Assembly (NCBI GenBank): GCA_009746045.1
Contig: RPFO01000154.1
Coordinates: 7,248,193-7,312,192, forward strand
Direction: 5' to 3'
Source of the DNA: Mesostigma viride
Lineage: Eukaryota > Streptophyta > Mesostigmatophyceae > Mesostigmatales > Mesostigmataceae
DNA length: 64,000 bases
This document shows positions 21,063 through 30,392 of this stretch, in pieces. A program made the position numbers and the translations under genes. The notes under the pieces were generated by a model, which ran no database searches, was not told the origin of the DNA, and saw only the letters and a program-made list of their open reading frames with translations. Each line of letters begins with the position of its first letter. Positions within the stretch are counted from its first letter, which is position 1.

Positions 21063-21890
21063 TGTCAGCGGTATAGACACTTATGCCCGAATAGCTAGCT
21101 GGATTAAGTGTGACCAATTATTTTTCAGCCGACGGTTGGGTTGCATCGCTACTTAATTGCACCCATCGTACGCCTAATTTATGGCACACTTGAATTAATA
21201 GTTTAGGCTTGGGGCATGTTGTTGTACTTAACCGCACGGAATATTTTCTACTTTGTTACACGGACGATATGATGGACTAGCTGTGACGTCCGACAGTCGT
21301 ACCACTTTTCTTCTACTGAGTCTTGATGCACCGCATGGGTACTTTGACATTTTTCCCATGCGTACCATTGTGGCGTTTAGTCCTGGCGTCGCGCCGCGCC
21401 GATTGCACTTGTAATTCTTACACCTAAGTTGAGCCGAGCAGCATGAGCCGCGCCACTAGAAAGAAATCAGATATACATGGTAGAGTATAGTGGCGCCGGC
21501 GCTGCAACCTTGGTCCTTTAGCTTGTGCATGCATGTTATGCATGTGCTCTATGCATCCGATGTTCAGCAGTGCGCCGCCAGACATCTAACGGCGGATATT
21601 GCTTGTTTCGTGACTTGTGCTTTGTGCGCAACGTAGCATATAGCTGTGACCTCTTGCTCCTTAATGTTAAGCACTACTTGAGCAGCCATGGCAGCTGGCC
21701 TTGTACAAGGGCCGCTAGCCGGGATATTGGGACAATAAAGACGCGAATTATATCATTGAAATCGCCTCATTTTGTTCACCAAGAGGAAGCTTCATAAGAC
21801 CGGAACTCTACTCCGACACCTGCAAAATATATAGGTGATTGGAAGTATAAATAGGAATCTGGTCAACACATTCTATAGAATATTTTGACA
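21063..21890 (+). repeat. 3' LTR of the gag-only Copia element
   Basis: 828 bp, the same as the 5' LTR. It is preceded by a purine-rich tract, GGCACGGGGGTG. Confidence 0.92.
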
Positions 21891-21945
21891 GGAGGCCTAG
21901 AAGCATTGTTAGTGAGTGAGGACCTGCTGGAGGGGTGAGCCAAGG

Positions 21946-22236
21946 TTAAGCAGAAGGGGCAGGGGCCTGGTTCACAACAAAAGAAGGTTCATCACTAAAT
22001 CTGACTTGTGAAAGACGTTGTTCATAGGTAGGTGGGGTAATTGAGGGACGACGGCGACCACCAGCAACAGGAGAAGGAGGTGAGGTACGCAGGATACCTT
22101 GAGGAGTGAGATGGTGTACCGTTTCCAAGGAGTCTCGTCGGTTACCACGAGTATTGTCAGTGTTATTATTAGTAGTAGTATTATTATTATTATTATTGGT
22201 AGGTATAGGCGACATATCTCCACCCACTGGATCCAT
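21946..22236 (-). CDS. Asn-rich ORF between the viroplasmin-like ORF and gag (gypsy element)
   Basis: The 96-residue frame starts MDPVGGDMSPIP, followed by an Asn/Thr-rich tract encoded by a TTA/GTA microsatellite. Pro-rich sequence follows (ILRTSPPSPVAGGRRRPS). It is probably the N-terminus of Gag, separated from it by the Copia insertion and perhaps a frame break. Confidence 0.5.
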   Translation of the reverse strand: MDPVGGDMSPIPTNNNNNNTTTNNNTDNTRGNRRDSLETVHHLTPQGILRTSPPSPVAGGRRRPSITPPTYEQRLSQVRFSDEPSFVVNQAPAPSA

Positions 22237-22327
22237 CTTTAATTAAGTAAAGGAATAGGAATCTAGATGAAAGCAACAAAGGAAAAAGGAAAAACCTTGA
22301 AGGTCTGAAGCAAGAACAAAATTAAAA

Positions 22328-22720
22328 TTAATCCTTTTTAACAACCGTAATGGATAGGGAACCAAACTCCAAAGTGAGAGGAGTATCTGAAGCAGATGCA
22401 GATGCAGCCCGTTTAGGGGGAGAAGAAGGAGGGGTAGCAAAGACTAGAGCTTCTACAGGAGGACGACCATGAGGAATAGGGCGTACATGCAGGCCTAAAT
22501 CTGTTTGGCTATGATCTATAAGGAACTGCTGAGCTTCTTCGAAGGACATAAATTTCTTATACCTAATTACGTTGTATACACGGTTCTGAACGATTTTCCT
22601 AGCGTCGGACCAAGAAAGGAAAATGGAGGACCATTGAGGCGTAATCACTACGTAATATTTAGCTAGACTATTATCGCTAGAAGAATGGGAAGGAGCAGTA
22701 AAAGATCGCCGCTGGCTCAT
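22328..22720 (-). CDS. Viroplasmin/RNase H1 N-terminal-like protein of the gypsy element
   Basis: The 130-residue frame starts MSQRRSFTAPS. Residues about 20-68 (KYYVVITPQWSSIFLSW.DARKIV, then YKKFMSFEEAQQFL) match the small domain shared by the RNase H1 hybrid-binding region and caulimovirus protein VI. Its typical pattern is a Tyr-Val-Val strand, an aromatic-Ser-Trp turn and a final F-S-EEA-FL helix. That domain binds RNA/DNA hybrids or dsRNA. Its placement as a separate ORF ahead of gag is unusual. The tail is Pro/Ser/Ala-rich. Family assignment is by pattern only. Confidence 0.65.
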   Translation of the reverse strand: MSQRRSFTAPSHSSSDNSLAKYYVVITPQWSSIFLSWSDARKIVQNRVYNVIRYKKFMSFEEAQQFLIDHSQTDLGLHVRPIPHGRPPVEALVFATPPSSPPKRAASASASDTPLTLEFGSLSITVVKKD

Positions 22721-23249
22721 GGTAACGCACCTGGTAGGTCTTGAGTAGTCAAATGAGGAGAACGAGGAGAAGGCGACTTATCTCGTGTGTCTGAAACCGA
22801 ACCAGATTGACGACGCACGCAGGGACGAGGTTTCCAGCGCCAGGTGGTCGTAAGTATCCGGTTTCAAGAATTCTGCGTCTGGCGATGGGTCGTCTAAATA
22901 CAAAGCAGGCAAGAATGCAGAAAAAGTGTAATCTACGAGACGCTAGTCGTCTCTCTAACGTAGAACCAAAACCATCATCTGTCTACGGCAGTAAACAACA
23001 TTTCTCAGGAAAACAAAACGAGGAAAAGGAGCTATCTATAAAAGGATTTTCCGCTTCGAGCAGGTCTATCTTCTAGGCAGGGCGTGTCCTGAATCAGGCA
23101 GCACTACCCCCCCAGCTCGCAGGCGACCCGCCCATTACCTGTCAAGTAGGTGTCGTCTTCATTTTCCCAGCCGCGGAAGGGTTGATTCCATGACGTATGT
23201 TGCAAAGGATCGTCGTCTCGCTCTCTATCTAAACTACCTCCGAGTCCAT
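22721..23249 (-). other. Leader region of the gypsy element between 5' LTR and first ORF
   Basis: No convincing coding sequence is seen. Directly after the 5' LTR the minus strand reads ATGGACTCGGAGGTAG, where the primer-binding site should be; I cannot name the tRNA. The 22850-23100 part is AT-rich leader. Confidence 0.5.
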
Positions 23250-23822
23250 TGTTACGCCGCAAGCCTCGGCCGCCACCTCTACCTCTACCTCTTCTGATGC
23301 TACCTAGACTAGTAAGGCCGCCTCTAGTTAAACCCCTAGCGAAAGACGAACGAGACGATCCAGATCTCAATGCATTGACATATGTGCTACTATAATATGC
23401 CATAGGCCATTTAACCAAACCCGTTTACTCCAGGAATAGAGGAAGGAAACACAACTACACTGCCGTGACCCAAGCTAATATGTGTTAATTCATTTAACAC
23501 ACGCCGAGTGACCACACAAGGAGTGGAACGTGCATAAATGGTCACCAACGGTCCAACAGGCTCGGGCCGACCTGGCCCTCGCCTGCCGAAACACAGAAAC
23601 ACAGGCAGGTGCACAGATGCACGCCGGTCCACTACATTCTACCGAAGGATAAGGACCACTAATAATAAGGTACGCGGCGCGGCGCCCAAAGGCACCCAAT
23701 ATACCACAGTACTGTTACGAGGACAATAACGTCCCAGCTAGAACTGCACGTAAACCTAAGAACAACCGTCCAAGGACCTAATTTACGTCCGTAACTACAA
23801 CGAATTGTTACGCGACGTAACA
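23250..23822 (-). repeat. 5' LTR of the gypsy element
   Basis: 573 bp, near-identical to 9850-10421. Visible differences are one G/C change near the inner end, an extra ATA near 23663 and a short change near 23768. Confidence 0.92.
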
Positions 23823-23827
23823 GCTAC

Positions 23828-24676
23828 GCTATGTCTTTGCTGCGACTAGGTGGATTCGGCGAAATGGAAAGAACGCAACCATGAAAATGCATCAGAAAGA
23901 GAGCAGGTAGTACCCCGGTCATCGAAACAAACGCCTCACCATCGGCATCGCCAGTTACGTCCCGTGGCAAAAAATCCAGCGTTCTTTCCAATATGATGAC
24001 ACCAGAAACTCGTCGGCCACACCCCACGCCTTCCACGAACAGCAAACTGATTTCACTAGGCACCCAGTACGTAAAGCAATTAAGCATGATACTACAATAC
24101 CTAAATCTACAACGACATTCCATTTCCAGGTCGCCATAGCGACACGGACCTCTCCCACGCAGGTATCACTCCGTTGACGCACCTCCAGCTCAGAAAATTT
24201 CGTACTTGCTCTTCAAACATAAAATTTTGACGTAGTGACATGGCTGCGCATTCCCCATCCCAATTTTCTAGCGTACGTTTCCTGCCATCGCCAGCCAGCA
24301 AATTGCTCGCGGAGCACATCACTTTGTTTTTCGTCAGACATGGTGGCTGTCGGCGTGGCCTGCGGCTGCGTCGTTTCGGTGGTGTTATCGATTTCGGGTC
24401 GTTTCCGTTGGATTTGCGACCGTTGGGGCCGAAGGCCGTTTGTTTTCCGTAGTTTGCTTGTTTTGTATTGGTTGTTTATGTGTAGTATTTTGTAGTATTT
24501 TGGACGGACGACCCGAGCCGCTAACTTAGCGGGTTTATAGCGGCCGTTGGATCCATCATCGGACGCTCCAGATTGTCGGAGGCTAACGTTTTAACTTTTT
24601 TCATTTTGCCTTCGTATATTGGCGAATTAATTATTTTTTTGCCCAAAATGTATCGGATTCCGACCGATTTCGACCC
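23828..24676. other. Flank of the gypsy insertion, unresolved
   Basis: This was contiguous with 9844 and below before the insertion. Minus-strand frames at 23824-24123, 23955-24182 and 24107-24322 are short and protein-like in places, and may hold 5' exons of the receptor gene, but I could not link them by phase. No repeat is recognised. Confidence 0.35.
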
Positions 24677-24690
24677 CAATCTTCCATTTT

Positions 24691-25511
24691 TTTTTTTTCG
24701 GGGAAATGGGTATATTTTATTAGCCAATTATGGCCCAAAGAGGTGAGAGGGGAAATGAGTATCAGCGAATCCTAATTAAAGGTGGGCACACACACGTGTG
24801 GAGGTGACAGGTGAAAGGCTAATAGGGCGCGTTATTAGACCAGGGAAGCCAGTGGACCTGAGTCATGTCGCCGTGAGGCATAATGGTGAATACCTGATTA
24901 CGGCCCAGTACTGTAGAGCATGAAAAAGCTGGAGCGGGCTGGGCTTGTCGTTATTGGGCCCTGGGTCCCACACCCTGTGTTGTTCCTGAGCCAGCAGCCA
25001 GTAGCGGCGCTGATAGCCGCATTCCATAGGTATATAAAGCGTCGGACTACGCCGCCGCGGGTATACTCCTCGCGGACATTAAAGATTGTCTCGTTGCGTA
25101 TGGTCCAGATCGCGTATAGCATAGTGGTGCGCAGCCATATCCATTCTGCTTGGGAATCTGAAAGCTCGGTCCCTGGTGTGCCAGCAATACCGAAAATGAT
25201 GGTACGCACGCTAATTGGGAGATTGGGTGGCGATGCCGTCCATGCGGCCCAGATCTTAATGAGCCACGTCCAAACCCCTGGGAGATTACAGAAAAGGAAC
25301 CTGTGCTCAATGGTTTCACTAGGGTGCGTGCACAGGCATGATGCATCATGACCAAAACGCTCGTGGAGCGTAGCGCAGACCCCTATCGCCCTATGCATCA
25401 GAAGATGTTGTACATCAGTGGCCCTGCGGTCCACGAGAGGGTGGTCTACCGCCAGGGTAATCATCTTAACCCAAGTGTAGCCCGGCCAATGTATTCCCCA
25501 GCGGGCTCTCT
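24691..25511 (-). mobile_element. 5'-truncated LINE copy (3' end only)
   Basis: About 820 bp that closely match the 3' end of the LINE at 34764-39979. It is flanked by the 14-bp duplication CAATCTTCCATTTT (24677-24690 and 25512-25525). On the minus strand it ends in a poly(A) tail (the T run reaching 24698). The frame encodes the C-terminal part of the LINE protein, including the zinc-binding segment CLCTHPSETIEHRFLFCN. Duplication, tail and truncation together show target-primed insertion. Confidence 0.92.
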
Positions 25512-25525
25512 CAATCTTCCATTTT

Positions 25526-25932
25526 GGACCAAGGTTCGGCCTTTTCATGGCAGATCCTGACTCCCCTCACCGAGATCTATCGATTGCGCTACTTATACTT
25601 GAGATCAGACCACCCTACCTCGTACTTGCCATACTCGACTTTGGCTTACTTGGTGTAAGAGAATGACGTTACAGCCATTTTTGCCAGTCTCGTAACAAGT
25701 CTATCACCTGGTCGGAAAAGGACTTTCAACTACCCGAGGGCAGATTTGGAATTCCCTTGGAGAGATCTGTCGATTGCGCTAGTCAAATTTAATTTGGGGT
25801 CGATCTCCGAGGCCCAGTTTCCTTGCGTGGACCGGTTTCTCGCCAATAGCGTCACATGTTGTTGTTGTTGTTGTTGTTGTTTCCCACGCCGCCCAAGGGC
25901 AGCAGAGATCTATAGTGGCCGAGGGCCGGATA
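25526..25932. other. Spacer with TTG microsatellite and a short direct repeat
   Basis: The words GAGATCTATCGATTGCGCTA (25581 on) and GAGATCTGTCGATTGCGCTA (25761 on) repeat about 180 bp apart. A TTG run lies at 25857-25881, followed by the dispersed segment also seen near 8470. No gene is seen. Confidence 0.5.
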
Positions 25933-26029
25933 TACACCGTCCGCATTGGAAGTTTGTTATTATTATGGGTCAATTTTTGCCGTATTTGCATTACGAATAA
26001 CCCTGGATTGTTTGTTGGGGAGCCAGTTA

Positions 26030-26550
26030 AGTTATTCTAGGGCTTCAGGCCTAGACTATCAGTACACGTGGCGTTGTCCCCGTCTCCCAAGTGGGATACG
26101 GACATGGACGGTAGTGTAGTACACTGGACATATCTCTACTAGGATTTAGATCCGCACGTGCCATGATGGGCACGTGGGTGCTAGATATTAGCGCTGAGAT
26201 ATGTAGTGCACACGCACGTGGGTATTCACGTGGTAGGGTTTATGAGCTGTGATGCAGACCACAAGGTGGCTGCAGTGCTAGTCCTGTACGGAGGTCCTAG
26301 GGGAGGTCCAGGATCGTCCACGTAGTGCTGTTAGGCAGTCGTTGCCTGCGGGCATCGTATCAGTCCTAGCTGGAGTAGATCTAGCTGGACGGAGCCAGCA
26401 CCTCATTGGTTAGCACTAGTACAGGATAGCTAGGTTACCCTAACCTACGTGCCCATGCAATCCAGCTTGGCAAGCTTGCATGGGTTGATATTATGCCAGC
26501 CATTGCATAATCCAACACACGTTCGCATCCATTGCACGAGTGCCATAACT
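26030..26550 (+). repeat. 5' LTR of the Copia-like element
   Basis: 521 bp with inverted ends AGTTAT/ATAACT. The sequence after it (TGCATTTATAAAAACTC) does not resemble the initiator-Met primer site and contains a TATAAAA only about 25 bp before the first ATG. Confidence 0.9.
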
Positions 26551-26582
26551 TGCATTTATAAAAACTCTCTCATTTTTTAAAG

Positions 26583-27647
26583 ATGTCGAACGTTTCCAAT
26601 ACCGATTACTCTTCGGAGTCAAGCCTGTCCCCATCGTCCGAAGATTTGGACTACCGGGCGGCAGTGCGGGGCCGGCAGGGTCGGGACGATCACGCTGGCA
26701 GCGATGCCGGCAGTGGTCGCTCGTCTTCGGACGAGGACCAGCGGTTCCTGGATCAGTTGGCGGCGCGGCCGCCGCTATACAATGTATGGCGTCCCAACGC
26801 ACCACCGGCGGAAGGGCAGCCCACGGCCCCCGAGCTGGTCACGGGGCCGGGGAGGGTGGTGCCGGTATTGGGGGACATACCGTCAGATGGCTACGACGAG
26901 GACGAGGACCTCGTGGATCTCGAGTTGCCGGAGGACAAGGAGAAACGCGAGGAGCTGCTCCGCCGAGAGGCAGAGCGCATTCGGCAGGAGGCCCAGCTCC
27001 GCAGAGAGCTGGAGCAACAGCGCGAGCTGGAGGCTCAGCGCGAGGCTCAGCTGCGGGCAGAGACTGAGATGGACAGGACAGCCCGGGTGCTCGCGGAGCG
27101 GCAGCAGGAGCGGGATCGCGTGGCCAGGGCAGGTCTGCGCGCGGGGCCGACAGGTGCGCGAGAGGCGCCCCCATACGTTCTCCGCAAGAAGAACGAGCTT
27201 TACACCTTTGCGCACAGGCGCACAGCGCGCTCCTTTAGGCGAATGGCTGGAGATGTGCTGCAGGAGACCGACTCGTCGGTGGAGATGCAGCCAGGAGCGC
27301 GGGGAGAGGAGCTGGTTTTGATGGACCCGGCCATGGTGGAGGCAGAGCGTCTGGCCAAGATAGAGTACGCCAGGCATTGCCAGCGGAAGGCCAAGAGGGC
27401 AATGGTGCGGTCCATGGCGGAGAACAGTTTGGCTAGGGAGCGCGCAGCCAGGGAGGCGCAGCATCGGGAGATGAAGCGACTTCGTGCGAAGGCGCACGAC
27501 GCCGCGGAGAAGACCCGGCGTCACCAGGCGCGGCTGGACGCAGCCTTGAAGAGGTCGGAGGCGACACTGGCAACGATGGTGGGCCCGGCGAGGCGGGAGC
27601 AGGAGGCCCGGCTGGCGAGGAAGAGCCGGCGAATGCACGTGCCCTAG
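26583..27647 (+). CDS. First ORF of the Copia-like element: charged coiled-coil protein
   Basis: The 354-residue frame starts MSNVSNTDYSS. An acidic Ser-rich N-terminus is followed by long Glu/Arg-rich heptad sequence (EKREELLRREAERIRQEAQL, LEQQRELEAQREAQL and, near the end, KRLRAKAHDAAEKTRRHQAR) predicting a long coiled coil. I recognise no domain. It is probably the N-terminal structural part of Gag. Confidence 0.7.
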   Translation: MSNVSNTDYSSESSLSPSSEDLDYRAAVRGRQGRDDHAGSDAGSGRSSSDEDQRFLDQLAARPPLYNVWRPNAPPAEGQPTAPELVTGPGRVVPVLGDIPSDGYDEDEDLVDLELPEDKEKREELLRREAERIRQEAQLRRELEQQRELEAQREAQLRAETEMDRTARVLAERQQERDRVARAGLRAGPTGAREAPPYVLRKKNELYTFAHRRTARSFRRMAGDVLQETDSSVEMQPGARGEELVLMDPAMVEAERLAKIEYARHCQRKAKRAMVRSMAENSLARERAAREAQHREMKRLRAKAHDAAEKTRRHQARLDAALKRSEATLATMVGPARREQEARLARKSRRMHVP

Positions 27648-27655
27648 ACAGGCGC

Positions 27656-28453
27656 ATGCGCAAGGAGGAGCGGGCTCTGCGCAGGTATCAGGAGGCGGCC
27701 AGGACCTGGGCTCTGCAGGGAGAATTCGGAGACGCAATCCGGTTTGAGCGTGGTCTGGCGCCACATGAGCCGCTGCCTGAGGACGCTGTATTGGACTTCA
27801 TGCGTACCCCACAGCCAGCAAGGGCCCAGCGAGGAACGGCCTTGTTAAACGCGCGTGAGCGTGTTCGCGCTGGCGCAGACACACCCCACCCCCCACCCCC
27901 CACACCCAAACACACCATGCAGACCGACACGGACCTGGAGCTGGACCGCATCGCTGCACTACTCCACCAGGAGCTGGACGCAGCGGAGGCCAACCCGACC
28001 AAGCGGGCGCGGGCAGCAGAGGCAGTAGAGCAACTGCTGAGGGCCGCCAAGCGGGTCCGCCAAGGAAAGTGGCAGGAGGGGTGTGGACCATCGTCTACGC
28101 CCCAGCGGTCGCATCCAGAGGAGGATGGTGACGAGGGGAAGGACGGGGGAGCACCAGGGGGAGGGGCACCAGCAAGCACCGGGGGTATGGCGGGCGGCAG
28201 CAACGCTGGAGCGACAACCCAGCAGCAGCAGCAGCCACAGCATCAACAGCAGCAGCAGCAGCAGCAGCAGCGGCAGCATCAGCAACAGCAACCGCAGCAG
28301 CAGCAGCAGCAGCAGCAACCTCAACCACAAGCGACTGTCGCTGTACCACAGCGACCCAGGTTTGATGCATCCCGTAGGGAAGATAGGATTACCTTCCCAG
28401 GTCTAGCTGAGGGATTGTGCAGGAGGATGCACTTGAGTTTCTTTTCAAGATAG
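27656..28453 (+). CDS. Second ORF of the Copia-like element: helical and Gln-rich
   Basis: The 265-residue frame starts 6 bp after the first ORF's stop. Charged helices lead to a Gln/His-rich run encoded by a CAG/CAA microsatellite (about 28218-28330) and a short end, RITFPGLAEGL. It probably continues the preceding protein after a frame change. Confidence 0.6.
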   Translation: MRKEERALRRYQEAARTWALQGEFGDAIRFERGLAPHEPLPEDAVLDFMRTPQPARAQRGTALLNARERVRAGADTPHPPPPTPKHTMQTDTDLELDRIAALLHQELDAAEANPTKRARAAEAVEQLLRAAKRVRQGKWQEGCGPSSTPQRSHPEEDGDEGKDGGAPGGGAPASTGGMAGGSNAGATTQQQQQPQHQQQQQQQQQRQHQQQQPQQQQQQQQPQPQATVAVPQRPRFDASRREDRITFPGLAEGLCRRMHLSFFSR

Positions 28454-28502
28454 AACATTCTGGTCCCATGATAACATCCGTGATTGGTTTCCTGCTCTCA
28501 GG

Positions 28503-29012
28503 GTGTCTAACACGATCCACCAATCTGCACCTAGCATAAAACAAATGGTTCAGATGTATGAGAGGAGGGCCAGCACACCTGGGGCAGAGGAGGTGCAAAT
28601 CTTCACAGAATTCATAGCAGACCTAAAAGGGCTGTTGACCAAGGGGGAACACCTGCAGGCTCTCAAGGGGTTCAACTGGTTGGCCTCGTACAAAGTCAAC
28701 AAGTCTGACTACGTACGTGACAACAAACAGTTTGTCCTGTACATAGACAGGGACGAGGAGTTGAAGAAACTCAACTCTAAGTACCTGATCCATCAGTGGC
28801 TCACCAAAGCTGAGCTGGACAAGAACACCAATGCAGTTCTGCTGGCTGGCCTTAAAGACAAGTGGGATGATTTTAGGGGGGCCATGTTGTTCATTCAGCA
28901 GAGCCTAGAACCCTTCTCAACTGTCAAGGAACCCAAGGTTAACAAGGTCCAAGGGGGGGTGGTCAGGACGGTGCAGGTCCTAGCAGGAAGAAGCTCATCA
29001 AGGAGGTGGTAG
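28503..29012 (+). CDS. Gag-like ORF of the Copia-like element
   Basis: The 169-residue frame is helical, with KQMVQMYERRASTPGAEEVQ, FTEFIADLKGLLTKGEH and KYLIHQWLTKAELDKNTNAV, as in Copia-type Gag cores. It overlaps the next frame by 7 bp. A G7 run near 28949 lies close to its end. Confidence 0.65.
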   Translation: MSNTIHQSAPSIKQMVQMYERRASTPGAEEVQIFTEFIADLKGLLTKGEHLQALKGFNWLASYKVNKSDYVRDNKQFVLYIDRDEELKKLNSKYLIHQWLTKAELDKNTNAVLLAGLKDKWDDFRGAMLFIQQSLEPFSTVKEPKVNKVQGGVVRTVQVLAGRSSSRRW

Positions 29013-29437
29013 CTCAGGTCAAGGCGGTGTTCAAGGGTCCCCAGCAAGGTAAGAAGGCAGGGGGTCATCCAAGCAGCAGGGGAAATCAGACAAGGGGGGA
29101 AAGGGGAACCCAGGCAGTAAGGCAGGGCCCTCCCAGGGGCCTAGTCAGAAAGGTAAGCCTCATGACTCCACCCTGTACTGCACCAGGTGCTCATGCAAGG
29201 GGCATGAGAGGGATGATTGCTGGAAGGGCAAACCCGAACTTGGATCTGATGTGGATGTGTGCCCAGGTTGCTGGGAGCCCCGCCACCCGTTACCTGCAGG
29301 GGGACGCTGCAACAAGCCCAGGAAGGGAGCCTCAACGGGGCGCCCCAACAAACAAGCCAGCACTCAGGACGACTGTAAGTCTCCTGTACCCTGGTTTCTC
29401 AATGGCCGTGTACCTTCATTTGCTCTGTGTTGCCTGA
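29006..29437 (+). CDS. Zinc-knuckle segment of Gag (Copia-like element)
   Basis: The frame and its neighbours encode Lys/Gly-rich sequence. Around 29170-29225, in an adjacent frame, lies CTRCSCKGHERDDC, a CCHC-type knuckle, followed by a second Cys cluster (CPGCWEPRHPL). Because the knuckle lies off this frame, at least one further single-base shift is involved. Confidence 0.5.
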   Translation: MVAQVKAVFKGPQQGKKAGGHPSSRGNQTRGERGTQAVRQGPPRGLVRKVSLMTPPCTAPGAHARGMRGMIAGRANPNLDLMWMCAQVAGSPATRYLQGDAATSPGREPQRGAPTNKPALRTTVSLLYPGFSMAVYLHLLCVA

Positions 29438-30392
29438 CAGTGAGGAAGTGGATTGGGACCTGGCTTATGACATGACGTTAGCACAGGTGGCCCAAGATCC
29501 CACTATAGCCTCCTTAGATGCAGCAGCAGATAAGGTTATATCCTATGCCAGGTTAGCCCAACAGCTACACAAGGCAATGGGGCATGAGGCAGTGGCAGAA
29601 AGGCTGGCCAATAAAATTGATGGCCGTGACCTGGAACAGATGTGCAGGCATGTCAGGAAGCACTGTGAAGCGTGCCAACTGCATGCACCTAAACCCAAGA
29701 GATGGCATGTGGCCACCCCACCACTGGCTAGAGGAAAGCTAGTAGGGGATGTGATACACCTGGTGAAGGACACGGTGTATTACTTGGTCCTAAAAGATGC
29801 CTGGTCTAGGTTTGTGGTGATAGAACCCTTGCCAGGCATGGCCAATGAACAACTGCACAGAGCCCTGCTGATTGCACTAGCACGGTATCATCCTCAGGAA
29901 AAATTAATGCTGGATCAGCAGTTCACGTGGATACAAGATTATCCTGATCTGCCCAAGATAGACATTGCTGGGGCTCAAGATCATGAACGCCAGGGGATGA
30001 TTGAACGTACCATGCGTGCTATCAGGGACCTCATAAAGAAAAATGAGTCCAGGACAGCAGAGTCTGGGAGCTATGCTGATAGGACAGCGTGGGCAGCTGA
30101 GGTGTGCAGAACTCTGAACACCAAGCCCCTCATGTCTTCTCCTTTTGGTGAAATCACACCAATTGGCCTGCAATCAGGTAGCTACTCTCAGGAGGTACTA
30201 GACCACTACAACACGCAAAGGCAACACTTGGCCAAGTTGCTGGCAAAAAAGGATAAGAGTAATGCCAGGCCTGTGTTTGAAGTGGGGGATCAGGTACTCT
30301 ACTATAGGGAGGGGAAGGGAACAAAGCCCACTCTGGTAGATGGCATGGTCCAGCTGAAATCATCAGGTTGTCAGAAACAGGTGACACGGTGA
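29427..30392 (+). CDS. Integrase of the Copia-like element
   Basis: The 321-residue frame shows an HHCC-type finger (HKAMGHEAVAERL, then CRHVRKHCEACQ). Candidate catalytic residues are Asp in LVGDVIHLVKD, Asp in LMLDQQFTW, and Glu in QGMIERTMRAI, 29 residues between the last two. Next comes LNTKPLMSSPFGEITPI and a C-terminal module, VFEVGDQVLYYREGKG..., that resembles the SH3/GPF end of Ty3 and retroviral integrases. It lies upstream of the protease and RT. Confidence 0.78.
   Translation: MLPDSEEVDWDLAYDMTLAQVAQDPTIASLDAAADKVISYARLAQQLHKAMGHEAVAERLANKIDGRDLEQMCRHVRKHCEACQLHAPKPKRWHVATPPLARGKLVGDVIHLVKDTVYYLVLKDAWSRFVVIEPLPGMANEQLHRALLIALARYHPQEKLMLDQQFTWIQDYPDLPKIDIAGAQDHERQGMIERTMRAIRDLIKKNESRTAESGSYADRTAWAAEVCRTLNTKPLMSSPFGEITPIGLQSGSYSQEVLDHYNTQRQHLAKLLAKKDKSNARPVFEVGDQVLYYREGKGTKPTLVDGMVQLKSSGCQKQVTR

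Larger units (their letters stand above)
18691..21890 (+). mobile_element. Gag-only Copia retrotransposon nested in the gypsy element
   Basis: The 3.2-kb element has 828-bp LTRs (18691-19518 and 21063-21890) beginning TGTCAGCGG and ending TTTTGACA. It is flanked by the duplication GGAGG (18686-18690 and 21891-21895). The PBS TGGTATCGTAAG directly follows the 5' LTR and resembles the plant/algal Copia initiator-Met site. The only sizeable gene is gag, with no protease, integrase or RT, so it must be mobilised in trans. The LTRs differ at one base that I can see (19263 G versus A). Confidence 0.93.
9850..23822 (-). mobile_element. Ty3/gypsy LTR retrotransposon with a nested Copia insertion
   Basis: Two near-identical LTRs (9850-10421 and 23250-23822) are flanked by the 5-bp duplication GCTAC at 9845-9849 and 23823-23827. 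Reading on the minus strand gives LTR, a viroplasmin-like ORF, an Asn-rich ORF, gag with a CCHC knuckle, protease, RT, RNase H, integrase with a GPF-type C-terminus, and a long 3' ORF, then the LTR. This is the Ty3/gypsy gene order. A 3.2-kb Copia element (18691-21890) is inserted between the Asn-rich ORF and gag; without it the element is about 10.8 kb. The coding part has single-base frame breaks at several places. The LTRs differ only by one or two substitutions and short indels, so insertion was recent. Confidence 0.92.

Noticed and set aside
26704-27764. Additional long frames on both strands over the coiled-coil ORF
   Set aside because: Shadows of the GC-rich, Glu/Arg-rich gene in frame 26583-27647.
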